This document shows positions 18,801 to 25,510 of a DNA stretch of 64,000 nucleotides, in pieces (position 1 is the first letter of the stretch; every line of letters starts with the position of its first letter). The translations under genes and the position numbers were made by a program. The DNA comes from Actinophytocola sp050699935. GTDB taxonomy: Bacteria > Actinomycetota > Actinomycetes > Mycobacteriales > Pseudonocardiaceae. Location of the stretch: contig NZ_JBOHGB010000006.1 in NCBI RefSeq assembly GCF_050699935.1, forward strand, positions 61,401 through 125,400, given 5' to 3'. The notes below the pieces were generated by a model. It saw nothing but the letters and a program-made list of their open reading frames with translations, did not search any database and was not told the origin of the DNA.

Positions 18801-20426
18801 CCGGTCGAACAGCACGGCGCGGACCTCGCCGAGCAGGCTCGCCGGGTCGGCGAGATCGGTGGCGACGAAGACGTGCAGCCGCTCGCTGCCGGTGCGCTCG
18901 TCGGGTACGCCGCACGCGGCGATCCGCCCGGCCGCGAGCCCGGGCACCGTGGCCACCACGTCCTCGATCTCGTGACAGAAGTAGTTGTGCCCGTTGAGGA
19001 TGATCACGTCCTTGGCGCGGCCCGTGATCACCACCTCGCCGCCGGTCAGGAACGCGAGGTCGCCGGAGTCGAGCCAGGCTCGCCCGGTCCGGTCGTGGTC
19101 GGGGAACAGCGCACGCGTGCCGTTCTCGTCGCCGAGGTAGCCGGGCGTGTTGCGGCAGGATCGGACCTGGAGCCGGCCGATGCGGCGTTCCGGCAGCACC
19201 TCGCCGTGCTGGTCGACGACGCGGACCTCGGCGCCCGGCATGGGTGGGCCGACGGCGACCAGCGTGACGCAGTCCCGGTCCGGGGTGTCCTCGCCCGCCC
19301 ACTCCAGGTCCCCGCCCGTGCTGGACTTGAGCAGCCGGTGCACGGCGGCCGGGGTGTACCGGCCGAACGTGACCGCGGTCGTGGTCTCGGCCATCCCCCA
19401 CGCCGGTCGCACGCGGTCGTCCCGGATGCCGAACCTCCTCGTGGCGTCGAGGAAGCGGGACACGACCGGCACGGTCACCTGCTCGCCGCCGCTGACCAAA
19501 GTGGACACTCCGGAGAGGTCCCAGGCGCGGTCGCACCCGTCGAGGGCGTCGGCCACGAGCTGGTAGGCGAAGTTGGGTGCCCAGCTGTGCTGCGCCCGGT
19601 GCTCGTCGAGCAGGTCGAGCCACAGCAGCGGGTCGCCGAGGACGAGGTCGGTCGGGGCGTGCACGTTCGTGCAGCCGACGAACACCCCGAGCACGTGGTA
19701 GATGAGCAGCGCCCCGCTGTGGTCGAGTGGCATCCAGTTGACGGTGGTGTGCTCCGACCGCACGTCGATGACCCGCCGGGTGGCGGCGGCGAACTCGGCG
19801 AGCCCGCGGTGGGTGAGCTGTATCGCCTTGGGCAGCCCGGTGCTGCCGGAGGAGAGCATGAGGAGCGCGACGTCGTCCGGATCGGGCTGGTGCAGGTCGT
19901 CGGCGGGCTCGGCCGCGACGCACTCGTCGACGCCGGTCACCGCGGCGGGCCGCCCGGCGTCGAACCGGTCGGCCACGTGGCGCAGCGCCGCCACGGTGCC
20001 GGGCCCGGTGAGCACGACCGGCCGGCCGAGTAATCGGCACACGTGGGCGAGGCGCTCCGCCGCGGCGGTCGGCGGGTCGGTCGGTGAGTCGGTCGGTACC
20101 GGCTCGGCGACCGTGACCGGCCGCAGCCCGCCGAGTAGGCAGGCCCACAACGCCGGGAAGAAGTCCGGCAGCGGCAACCCGTGCAGGACGACCGGGTCGC
20201 CGGTGCGGCAGCCGCGGGCTCGCAGCCCGCCGAGCAGCCGCCGTGCTCGCAGGAGGAGATCCGGGTAGCCGAGCCGGACCTCGTTCCCCGGCGACGTCAC
20301 GGCCACCACCGCGTTGCCCGGGTGCCGCTCCGCGGCGCGCAGCAGCGCCGAACACGCGTCCGGCGGGTCGCTCTCCGTGCGGTCGAGCGGGGCGCCGGCG
20401 GACAACGCGTTAGGTCTGGCGGGCAT
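9846..20426 (-). CDS. Hybrid PKS/NRPS megasynthase: AL-ACP-KS-AT-ACP-LLM-C-A-PCP-C
   Basis: 3526 residues; ATG at 20426 follows a strong AGGAGAG, so 33 upstream in-frame residues are excluded. Domains by approximate residue: acyl-AMP ligase 1-575 (LSSGSTGLPK, WAPNFAYQLV, WGMAETTT); ACP near 620 (GLTS); KS 675-1095 (TACSSSL, EAHGTGT, KPNVGHLD all present); AT 1190-1475 (GHSLGE, HAFH, the malonyl-type motif); ACP near 1570 (LGGDSL); Pro/Ala/Thr-rich linker 1610-1750; luciferase-like monooxygenase 1765-2110; C 2115-2545 (HHIVFDS, Gly changed to Ser); A 2555-3015 (YTSGSSGRPKG); PCP near 3063 (LGGHSL); terminal C 3110-3526 (NHMICDG, catalytic second His kept). No KR, DH, ER or TE. Expected: activated acid plus one malonate plus one amino acid, with oxidation by the flavin domain and release by the last C domain. 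A-domain pocket read by eye as D-V-Q-F-V-A-Q-I, nearest to proline-type codes; tentative. Confidence 0.95.
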   Translation of the reverse strand: MPARPNALSAGAPLDRTESDPPDACSALLRAAERHPGNAVVAVTSPGNEVRLGYPDLLLRARRLLGGLRARGCRTGDPVVLHGLPLPDFFPALWACLLGGLRPVTVAEPVPTDSPTDPPTAAAERLAHVCRLLGRPVVLTGPGTVAALRHVADRFDAGRPAAVTGVDECVAAEPADDLHQPDPDDVALLMLSSGSTGLPKAIQLTHRGLAEFAAATRRVIDVRSEHTTVNWMPLDHSGALLIYHVLGVFVGCTNVHAPTDLVLGDPLLWLDLLDEHRAQHSWAPNFAYQLVADALDGCDRAWDLSGVSTLVSGGEQVTVPVVSRFLDATRRFGIRDDRVRPAWGMAETTTAVTFGRYTPAAVHRLLKSSTGGDLEWAGEDTPDRDCVTLVAVGPPMPGAEVRVVDQHGEVLPERRIGRLQVRSCRNTPGYLGDENGTRALFPDHDRTGRAWLDSGDLAFLTGGEVVITGRAKDVIILNGHNYFCHEIEDVVATVPGLAAGRIAACGVPDERTGSERLHVFVATDLADPASLLGEVRAVLFDRLRLSGCRVVAVPEREFPRTPSGKVRRAALRERAAATRVTMPVRAPGRERGLVAKVREILGSVLGREVDADTPFYELGLTSVGLLRARGVLSRELDREIEPTAMFRYPTVTALAGHLAGLLSGPAEPTGSPASGGRVAIIGLALRFPGASTLDGYWANLRDGVDSVRRFTSGEVTAAGVPAELAAAPTFQPVGGVLDDVDAFDASYFGVSPREAELTDPAHRLFLQCCHHALEHAGYAGPGRRIGVFAGGGMNLYGHQDAARPGFVDGPAALQATIGSEPDFLASRVAYRLGLTGPAIGVRTACSSSLVAVHLAAQAVLTGDADLALAGAAAVRVPQEAGYRYHEGSILSPTGRCRAFDASADGTVGGNGVAAVVLKPLDAALADGDTVHAVILGSAVNNDGTGKVGFTAPSVPGQLGVIRQALHRAGVPAETISYVEAHGTGTPLGDPVEFDALREAFAGVPAGSCALGSVKPNVGHLDSCAGMAGLIKVALMLGHRSLVPTINLSTPNPVLRLAGSPFTLAVEHREWTVDGHPRRAGVSALGVGGTNAHVILEEPPSAPPRDGHGRAVLVPVSAADEESVGELAWRLRDHLRANPHLDPADVAATLGAGRRHLASRLAVVGRSAAELADGLDAVVDAGVEPLPPVGPLVFAFSGQDGVRAGLAGGLYTEFPVVREVLDECERARPGLLEQLRGGEVHDPQPVLFAFQAALAELWRAVGVEPAVVAGHSLGEYAALYAAGALSLVDGLRLTAARGEAMRQTVAGGMVAVNAEAAVAERLAAASGTEIAAVNAPGVHVLSGAAEAVSRAVGLAGEERIGCVRLEVDHAFHSALVEPALAELARQAEAVELRPLRVPMVSGLDGRLLPAGHLPDGDYLCRQARAPVRFDLVLSSVDGRDVLEVGPGEALTRLARRAGAHWLTTVSQDADTFLTALGTLYRRGTTIDWTALTTTGRRIPLPGYPFRKQRFPSAPTDVPDGTPDRVRDSAPDQAPGRGPDRLEDVRRRTARLLGTDVTAVDPDRTFVDLGGDSLSLMNLTRDLTETFGVRIPIRTLFGDADTPRKLAALLSERAPNTAPDPATAAAEPVTAEPATPTPHVAPAGRSSAVDTTPAVTTASGDGELQAVVEQQLAVAGQLVDRVTALMSEQLAAFRAPEAAPAAAPVGSAAPPADSVPATPSVHTTTAPVPSPAPSAESAAPTGPVVPTPAPVPSAESVEAAPDVVRAGAVDFSLYFFGDYPDEQETDKYGLITAAARFADRHGFRAVWLPERHFNSFGALFPNPSVLAAALAAQTTRVRLHAGSVVLPLHDPIRVAEEWSVVDNLSGGRVGLCVASGWHATDFVLAPGNFGRHRDLMYTQLDTVRRLWAGESVPATSGSGDQVEIRTHPRPLQAMPPMYVAVVGNPDSYRRAAARNLGVVTNLMTQSVERLAANIALYRRTRAEHGLDPAAGHVVVLVHTYLGDDLDQVRAEAYAPFCAYLRSSLSLFDQVTTSLGMDIDLASTPEDDVEFLLGQAYRRYCDSRALIGTADGCAEVVTSLLAAGADEIACFVDFGVPGDRVLAALPTLDGLRTRFAEGRRSLTAAQRRIWFLDRLYPNQTIYHEPKAIRLTGPLNPAALQSALQRVVDRQPALRSVFRDDGGEPYRVELSRIIVDCPVVDGSTEEEALREALRTTEVFDLGQGPLLAARLVRISAEHHLLFLSAHHIVFDSSSTSVLVRDLAAYYRSWPGEPDGLPTLSTSDLDEQDATDEDVEFWRGHLAGAPELRLPTDRPRPANRSGAGGAVSHELDGELVERLAAFTQANGVTFFMAILGAVAAVLGRFSGQDDLVLGTAVSNRPPRAADLVGLFLDTVPLRVDLSGDPSFTGLAHRVRDTTTDAYEHRGVPFDELVGILNPERDPVRNPLFDVMVEFENESTVDFTPEVAAAILDVPADRAPFDLSLYLTRHTGGLRISVEYDSDLFTAATVRRLLDHFEATLRRAVDDPAVPLSTLTSATGEERADLARWQGDPLPEPPCLHELVESQVDRTPDATAVLGTDGELTYRELDERANRLANGLLARGISRGDLVAVRLDRGPELIVTLLAVLKAGAAYLPLDLTLPQARVDLVLADSSAALLLTVDTLPEDGPATRPSVPVGPADLAYCVYTSGSSGRPKGVLVPHRGPANVVRWQAAQSGPHRTLQWTSPAFDVSVQEIFGTLAAGACLVLIDDEARHDPAAVVAVAREHRVERVFMPFTPLKYLLESRPRLPDLRMVVSAGEPMVLTPAVRRFFAEHPDCLLYNQYGPTEGSIIVTSHRVDPARADNPPIGAPIAGITVELLDPRGEPVPVGATGEIHIGGPAVADGYLGRAAETAAAFVVDPSRPGARRYRTGDLGRWRGDGTIEFLGRRDDQVKIRGFRVEPGETERALADLPGVRDAAVVARSGPSGEPELVAYVVPANGTALDALASRLRDELPHYLVPHQWVALDRLPVTPNGKLDRRRLPEPGSDADPVGAEPTTPTERVLHELWGAELGRSPVPVDRSFFALGGHSLSVVRLLNRVGERLGRAPSMTEFFRNPTIRGLAGLLDGGDVVDTAPLTTTQRRLWRRHHALANPAVYNVAHRVDLTGDLDPEALRRAVEALVHRHAALRMRVAERDGELVQEVLAPAPVPLDVHEVRDADAWCAEVVEPPFDLRTAPLHRIRLGRLGPDRWVLVVVLNHMICDGVSMGIVWRELAELYAAAREGREPGLPAAVPHADYARWAPTAQRRAELERFWRTELSEVDIVPRLPADRPRPRALSGRGALHESVLPADLAHGVEEVAAAVGGTPYAVLATAFAAWLARACGRTEVVLAASSANRTRPEHEDVVGLVGDAVLVRVRPGESGLAEQVRAFSAGLYAALDHQDLPLDDVAAVVAPELVPAPEDWPFPTVRFTVVTTPPPRLDLDGVESRVRGVAVPGVARTELYVRVEPGPDGPRIFWEYSTDLFTAATVAAWDADLRALLTRLVRPAS

Positions 20427-20436
20427 CGGCTCTCTC

Positions 20437-21723
20437 CTAGGGGGTGGGTTCGGTGGTGCGGTCACGGTCGTGGCGGCGGACGAGCGCGGCGGCCAGCAAC
20501 GCCACGGCACCGAGCACGGCGACACCGTGGAAGGCCGCCACGACGGTCAATGCGGGCAGCGACTCGAGCAGGGCGGCGCTGGTCACCATGCCGGTGGCGA
20601 AGCCGGCGGTCTCGGCGGTCGCGGACAGGCCGAACAGACGACCGCGTTGCTCGTCGGGGAGGGCCTGCAACCGCGAGGTGTAGACGATCTCGGTCCAGCC
20701 GTCGGCCAGCCCGGCCACGAGCGCCACGGCGACCAACGCCGGCCCGGCGGGCACGGCGAACGCCAGCACGAAGCTCACCGCCATGAGGCAGGTGCCGAGC
20801 GCGAACGCCCGCTCGCCGAGGGCGCGCTCGCGGGCCCAGCGCCGGATTACCTGGTGCGCGAGGAGGGTGCCGACCGCCCACGACGCCCAGAACTGGCTCA
20901 TCACGACGGCCGGGTTGGCGGGATCGAGCTGGTTGGCGTAGAGCGGAATGGCCATGTTGTGCGACGCGGATCCGAACGCGTCGCCGCCACGCACCGCGAT
21001 CATTGTCACGACGACCGGTCCGACCAGCGCCAGCAGCGAGCGACCCGTGCGGGCGCGCGGTGTCTGTGCCGGTGTCGCGGCGTCCGGAGGGTCCGGGGCT
21101 GGCGGGTGCGCCCGGGTGGGCAGGCGCAGCAGCACGAGCGTGGCCCCGGAGACGAGGAACGAGGCGGCGTTGGCCAGGAACGCGGCCGCGAACCCGCCGG
21201 CCGCGACGATGACGCCTGCCGAGGCGAAGCCGAGCACCGTGCCCAGTGAGCGGCCGGTGACGAGCAGCCCGTTGGCCCGGACCCGGTGGTCCTGCCCGAC
21301 CATCTCGGGCACGCTGCTGCGGAGGGCGACCGTGAACAGGGTGTTGCCCGCGCCCAGGACGACCGCCACGCCGACGAGCAGCCCGGTGTCACGCGGGCCT
21401 GCCGCGAGCGCCACCATCGCCAGCGCCTGCGCCAGGTCCGTCGTGATCATCAGCCGGCGCCGGTCGAACCGGTTCACCAGGCGTCCGGCCAGGAGGCCGG
21501 TGCCGAACCCCGCACCGAGCCGCAGCGCCATCACGATGCCGACCCCGAGCGGCCCACCGGTGACGACGAGCGTGTACAGGCTCAGGGCGACCAGGTTGAG
21601 GTAGTTCCCGTAGGCCGAGCACGAGTAGCCGAATACCAGCACCAGGAAGTTTCGCGGAGCCCCGGACACGGCCCTCCCGGTGCTTTCTCGACCTCGACGT
21701 CCAACGTCCACATGATGGGTCAT
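20437..21723 (-). CDS. MFS exporter, probably for the megasynthase product
   Basis: 428 residues with about 12 membrane helices and the loop-2 motif GRLVNRFDRRRLM typical of MFS drug/siderophore exporters of the EntS type. Its TAG stop lies inside the ribosome-binding region of the megasynthase, with a 10-bp gap, so the two are one operon. Inference: it exports the polyketide-peptide and may give self-resistance. The long middle loop (about residues 195-220) is rich in Pro and Ala. Confidence 0.88.
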   Translation of the reverse strand: MTHHVDVGRRGRESTGRAVSGAPRNFLVLVFGYSCSAYGNYLNLVALSLYTLVVTGGPLGVGIVMALRLGAGFGTGLLAGRLVNRFDRRRLMITTDLAQALAMVALAAGPRDTGLLVGVAVVLGAGNTLFTVALRSSVPEMVGQDHRVRANGLLVTGRSLGTVLGFASAGVIVAAGGFAAAFLANAASFLVSGATLVLLRLPTRAHPPAPDPPDAATPAQTPRARTGRSLLALVGPVVVTMIAVRGGDAFGSASHNMAIPLYANQLDPANPAVVMSQFWASWAVGTLLAHQVIRRWARERALGERAFALGTCLMAVSFVLAFAVPAGPALVAVALVAGLADGWTEIVYTSRLQALPDEQRGRLFGLSATAETAGFATGMVTSAALLESLPALTVVAAFHGVAVLGAVALLAAALVRRHDRDRTTEPTP

Positions 21724-21781
21724 CGCCGCGTGAAATGGTGGCGTTCACGACAATCGGCAGCGGTCGCCGCGAGCCTGCCAC

Positions 21782-21900
21782 GACCCGTTCGTCGTGCCGG
21801 CCGACCTCGCGGCACCCGGCGGGGTCGGCACGTTGCTGGCCGCGCCCGGCACGCACGTCGACACATCCTCGTGAACAACGCCGGCCACCACGCCCCGGCG
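21782..21900 (+). pseudogene. Remnant of a short-chain dehydrogenase/reductase
   Basis: One frame reads DPFVVPADLAAPGGVGTLLAA then THVD, and the next frame, after a shift near 21862, reads ILVNNAGHH. ADL(..)VD-ILVNNAG is the usual layout of SDR proteins. The N-terminal GxxxGxG part and everything after NNAG are missing. It lies exactly at the border between the biosynthetic genes and the catabolic island. Confidence 0.6.
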
Positions 21901-21957
21901 CACGCCCCGCCGGCCGGTGGGTGTCCTGGTAGGACGTATCTACCACGTAGTTGGATT

Positions 21958-21973
21958 ATAACTTCGCAGTTGA
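21958..21973 (+). promoter_or_regulatory. Island operator, copy 1 (citryl-lyase operon)
   Basis: ATAACTTCGCAGTTGA, compared with TCGACTCCGCAGTTGA (30798), TCGACTCCTCCGTCAA (30681) and TTGACTACTCTGTCGA (45179). Position 13 of this copy is the first base of the -35 box, exactly as in the 30798 copy. Likely site for the TetR regulator encoded at 45256. CAGTTG and CAACTG form a perfect dyad at 21967-21979. Confidence 0.6.
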
Positions 21974-21998
21974 CAACTGACCGAGCGCGGCTTACGTT
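21970..21998 (+). promoter_or_regulatory. Promoter of the citryl-lyase to MmgE operon
   Basis: TTGACA (21970-21975), a 17-bp spacer and TACGTT (21993-21998). A transcript would start near 22005, with GGAGAGG at 22014-22020 before the TTG start at 22029. Confidence 0.7.
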
Positions 21999-22028
21999 TG
22001 CCGCATCCTTGACGGAGAGGGGCGAGCC

Positions 22029-22808
22029 TTGCCGAAGCAGACCTGGACCACCGCCGTCGGCGAGGTCGCGCACGGGACGGTTCGCGTTCGCGGCTATGCG
22101 CTCGACGACGTGATCAAGAACGTCGGGTTCGGCGCCGCCTGCTACCTGACCATCCGCGGCGAGCTGCCCGACGAGCACCAGGCCCGGGTCACCGACGCCG
22201 CGCTGTGCGCCATCCTCGAGCACGGCTTCTACGCCCCCACCACGCTCGCCGCGCGTACCGTCGTGTCCGCCGCTCCGGACGACCTGATCAAGGGGCTCGC
22301 GGCCGGCCTGCTCACGATCGGCTCGGTCACCGCCTCCCCACAGCACAGTGCCGAGATCATCGTGCGCGTCGAGGAGGCCGTCCGCACCGGCAGTTCGGAG
22401 GCGGCGGCCATGAAGTCGGTGGCGCTGCGGATGATCGAGGACGGTGAGCGGATGCCCGGCATCGGCCATCCGCTGCACCCCGACGGTGACCCGCGGGCGA
22501 TCGCACTCGAGGAGGTCGCCCGCGCGGAGGGCGTGCTCGGCCGCCGGACCGAGTACTTCCACGGTGTGCGCGACGAGTACCTGGTCCACATCGGCCGGTC
22601 GTTCCCGGTCAACGTCGACGGTATGCTCGGCTGCGTGCTCTACGAGCTCGGCTTCGCTCCGATGGAGATGCCGGGGCTCGCGGCCATCTCGTTCCTGCCC
22701 GGCCTGATCGCCCACTGCATGGAGGAGGCGAGCGGCCCCGTCTCGCTCCGCGTCGCCGACGGCGAGTACACCGGCCCGGCGGCGCGGTCCTTCACGGACG
22801 CCTCATAG
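22029..22808 (+). CDS. Citryl-CoA lyase/citrate-synthase-like protein
   Basis: 259 residues, the short form lacking the N-terminal part of full citrate synthase. The catalytic set seems conserved: H106 in TASPQHSAE, H147 in MPGIGHPLHP and D197 in NVDGMLG, followed by FLPGLIAHCMEE. Short proteins of this family are annotated as citryl-CoA lyases, which split a citryl-CoA-type thioester into acetyl-CoA and a 2-oxo acid; a condensing role is also possible. First gene of an operon with LLM, CaiB, MaoC and MmgE/PrpD genes, consistent with breaking down a hydroxy-tricarboxylate after CoA transfer. TTG start chosen because of the GGAGAGG upstream. Confidence 0.8.
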   Translation: MPKQTWTTAVGEVAHGTVRVRGYALDDVIKNVGFGAACYLTIRGELPDEHQARVTDAALCAILEHGFYAPTTLAARTVVSAAPDDLIKGLAAGLLTIGSVTASPQHSAEIIVRVEEAVRTGSSEAAAMKSVALRMIEDGERMPGIGHPLHPDGDPRAIALEEVARAEGVLGRRTEYFHGVRDEYLVHIGRSFPVNVDGMLGCVLYELGFAPMEMPGLAAISFLPGLIAHCMEEASGPVSLRVADGEYTGPAARSFTDAS

Positions 22809-22840
22809 CCGTGCCCGGGGTGGCCGGAAGGGAGCCTGGC

Positions 22841-23845
22841 ATGAAAGTGGGCGTCTTGGTCATGGACGAGGACCTGACCGCCGGCTGCCACGTGGCCCGC
22901 GCCGCCGACGCGGCGGGCGTCCATTCCTTGTGGACGATCGACTACTACAACCGCAACAGCCTCGTGCGCGCCGCGACCTTCGCCGCGGTCACCGAGTCGG
23001 CGGTCGTCGGCACGAGCGTCACCCCGCTGTTCGCCCGCTCCGCGCTCGCCACCGCCACCGCGGCGGCGGACGTTCAGGCCGTCGCCGGCGGGCGGTTCGC
23101 ACTCGGCGTCGGCAGCAGCACCCGGCGCATGAACAGCGACTGGTACGGCTTCGACCTCGCCCACCCCGCGCCGCGGATGAGCGAGCGCATCGGGCTCGTC
23201 CGGGCCCTGCTCGAGCACGGCGGCGGCCCGTTCTCGTTCGAGGGCCGGTGGGAGTCCGTGTCGTTCGCCCACCTCGACCACGCGGTGAAGACGCTGCCCG
23301 TGCCCATCTACGCCGCGGGCGTGGGCGAGGGCATGCTCGACGTCGCCGGGCGCACCGCGGACGGGTTCGTCGGCCACCCCATCGCCTCCGCGGCCTACCT
23401 GAAGACGGTCGCCCGGCCGCGCGTCATCGAGGCGGCCCGCCGCGCCGCGCGTGCCGAGCCGCCGAGGTTCCTCACCCAGGTGATCGCGAGTGTCGACGAG
23501 GATCGCGCGGTGGCCCGGCGCAGGGCGGCCGCGCAGGTCGGCTTCTACGCGACGGTCAAGGGCTACGACCCGCTCTTCCCGGGCGACCCCCGGCACGCGG
23601 AGCGCGACGAGATCCGCCGTGCGTTCCGCGCCGGTGACGCCCGGGCGGTGGCCGCGGCGGCCGACGGGCTGGTCGACGAGCGAGCCGTGTTCGGCACCGT
23701 CACGGAGGTCGCCGAGCAGCTTCGCCGGTACGAGCCCGTCGCCGACGTCGTCCAGCTCTACAGCCCGCACTTCGGCGTGAGCCCGGACGAGATCGCCGCC
23801 AACGAGCGCTCGCTGATCGAGGTGGCCGCGTGCTGGAACAGCTGA
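22841..23845 (+). CDS. Luciferase-like (LLM) flavin-dependent oxidoreductase
   Basis: 334 residues from the ATG at 22841 with GGAAGGGAG upstream. TIM-barrel of the bacterial luciferase superfamily: SLWTIDYYNRNS near the N-terminus, GRFALGVGSS at about residue 90, and PVPIYAAGVGEGMLDVAGRTADGFV. Such proteins use FMN or F420 to oxidise or reduce varied substrates. Its end overlaps the CaiB-like gene by 16 bp. The exact reaction is not readable. Its association with an aliphatic polycarboxylate pathway suggests alpha/beta oxidation or C-N/C-C bond breaking; speculative. Confidence 0.82.
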   Translation: MKVGVLVMDEDLTAGCHVARAADAAGVHSLWTIDYYNRNSLVRAATFAAVTESAVVGTSVTPLFARSALATATAAADVQAVAGGRFALGVGSSTRRMNSDWYGFDLAHPAPRMSERIGLVRALLEHGGGPFSFEGRWESVSFAHLDHAVKTLPVPIYAAGVGEGMLDVAGRTADGFVGHPIASAAYLKTVARPRVIEAARRAARAEPPRFLTQVIASVDEDRAVARRRAAAQVGFYATVKGYDPLFPGDPRHAERDEIRRAFRAGDARAVAAAADGLVDERAVFGTVTEVAEQLRRYEPVADVVQLYSPHFGVSPDEIAANERSLIEVAACWNS

Positions 23846-25035
23846 GCGGGATCCGCGTCCTCGACCTCACGTCCAATGTGGCCGGTCCGTTCGGCACGCT
23901 CGTTCTCCGCGACCTCGGCGCGGACGTCCTCAAGGTCGAGAGCCCGGCCGGGGACCCGGTCCGCTCGTGGCCGCCCTTCACGCCAGACGGGCGGTCGACG
24001 ACGTTCGCCGCGCTCAACCGGGGCAAGCGGTCGGTCGCCGTCGACCTGAAGGACCCGGACGGCCGGCGGGTCCTGCTGGAGCTGGCCGGCGACGCCGACG
24101 TCGTGGTGGAGAGCATGCGCCCCGGCGTGATGGACCGGCTGGGCCTGTCCTGGGACGTCCTGCACGCCGCGAACCAGCGCCTCGTGTACACCTCGATCAG
24201 CGCCTTCGGCGGCGTCGGGCCGCTCGCCGACCGGCCCGGGTACGACGCGATAATCCAGGCGTACTCGGGCATCATGAACCTCACCGGCGAGCCCGACGGT
24301 CCCCCGGTTCGGGTGGGCACGGGTCTGATCGACATGGGCACCGGCATGTGGGCCGCCCTGGCGACTATCGCCGCGCTCCGGCAGCGGGAGGTCTCCGGCG
24401 CCGGCGCGCGTGTCTCCGCCACGCTGCTCGGCACGGCCGTCGGGTTCCTGTTCCACCACCTCGCCTCGATCGACCTGGCCGGGGTCGTCCCCCGGCGGCT
24501 CGGCACCGGCCAGCACAACACCGCGCCGTACGAGGCAATCCCCGCCAGCGACGGGTTCGTCATGGTCGGTGCCGCCAACGACACCCTGTGGCAGCGGTTC
24601 TGCGACGCGCTCGGCGACGACGGCCGGCTGCGTGACTCGCCCCTGTTCGCCACCAACGCGGACCGGGTGCGCAATCGCGCGCGGCTGGTGGCCGCCGCCG
24701 GTGAGCTGGCCGGCGAGCTGACGACCGCCGAGCTCGCCGCGCGGTTCGAGAAGGCCGGCGTGCCCGCCTCGGCGGTCCGCGACACCGCGGAGCTGCTCGG
24801 CGACCCGCAGGTGCACGCGATGGAGCTGCTCCAGCCCTGGGGTGAGCACCGGCTGGGCGTCGTGCCGGTGTCGGTCGACGGCCGGATGTCCACGGTGGAC
24901 GGTTCGCTGGCGGCCCTCGGCGCGCACGGACGCGAGGTCCTGGCGGACCTCGGCATGTCCGGCGAGCGGATCGACGAGCTCGTCCGGCGCGGGACGGTCC
25001 ACATCGGATCGGACGTGCCGGTGGAAGGAGAGTGA
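23830..25035 (+). CDS. CaiB/BaiF family III CoA transferase
   Basis: 401 residues, normal family length. Seen: LDLTSNVAGPFGTLVLRDLGADVLKVE at the start, RGKRSVAVDLK, and the catalytic Asp in GTGLIDMGTGMW (known nucleophile of the family, about Asp169). It moves CoA between carboxylic acids, and here would activate the acid substrate with, for example, succinyl- or acetyl-CoA. It sits between the LLM gene (16-bp overlap) and two MaoC genes, so the pathway runs through CoA thioesters. Confidence 0.93.
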   Translation: MLEQLSGIRVLDLTSNVAGPFGTLVLRDLGADVLKVESPAGDPVRSWPPFTPDGRSTTFAALNRGKRSVAVDLKDPDGRRVLLELAGDADVVVESMRPGVMDRLGLSWDVLHAANQRLVYTSISAFGGVGPLADRPGYDAIIQAYSGIMNLTGEPDGPPVRVGTGLIDMGTGMWAALATIAALRQREVSGAGARVSATLLGTAVGFLFHHLASIDLAGVVPRRLGTGQHNTAPYEAIPASDGFVMVGAANDTLWQRFCDALGDDGRLRDSPLFATNADRVRNRARLVAAAGELAGELTTAELAARFEKAGVPASAVRDTAELLGDPQVHAMELLQPWGEHRLGVVPVSVDGRMSTVDGSLAALGAHGREVLADLGMSGERIDELVRRGTVHIGSDVPVEGE

Positions 25036-25036
25036 C

Positions 25037-25510
25037 GTGATCACGGGGTGGTTCGACGACATCGAGCTCGGCGAGGAGACGGTGACCGAGGGTCGCACGG
25101 TGACCGAGGCCGACATCGTCGCGTTCGCCTCGCTCAGCGGCGACTGGCATCCGCTGCACACGAACATCGAGTTCGCCAGGAAGGGCCCGTTCGGCGAGCG
25201 CATTGGGCACGGCATGCTCGCCCTCGCGATCACCACCGGGCTCGCGACCATCGACCGGGCGAGCGTGCTCGCCTTCTACGGGGTGGACCGGCTGCGGTTC
25301 ATCAAGCCGACCCTCATCAACGACACCATCCACGTCGCGACGACGGTGACCGGGAAGAGCGACCGCAACGAGCACAGCGGGACCGTCTCGGTGGACGTGA
25401 AGGCGATCAACCAGCGGGACGAGACCATACTGGTGGCCACCTTTATGTTCCTCGTCGCCCGTCGTCCGGTGTCGCTGGAGAACGGGCCGATCGAGAGCGG
25501 GGTGCGCTGA
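25037..25510 (+). CDS. MaoC-type enoyl-CoA hydratase/dehydratase, complete motif
   Basis: 157 residues, single hotdog domain. Carries FASLSGDWHPLHTN and, after the next helix, IGHGML, matching the hydratase motif in which Asp and His form the active site. Expected to add or remove water on a CoA thioester. GTG start with GGAGAG upstream, 1 bp after the CaiB stop. The following gene is a second, altered copy of the fold, overlapping by 1 bp, so a heterodimer is likely. Confidence 0.88.
   Translation: MITGWFDDIELGEETVTEGRTVTEADIVAFASLSGDWHPLHTNIEFARKGPFGERIGHGMLALAITTGLATIDRASVLAFYGVDRLRFIKPTLINDTIHVATTVTGKSDRNEHSGTVSVDVKAINQRDETILVATFMFLVARRPVSLENGPIESGVR

Noticed and set aside
22029..22808. 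Housekeeping citrate synthase (gltA)
   Set aside because: About 260 residues is far shorter than GltA, and the gene sits in a CaiB/MaoC/MmgE operon.
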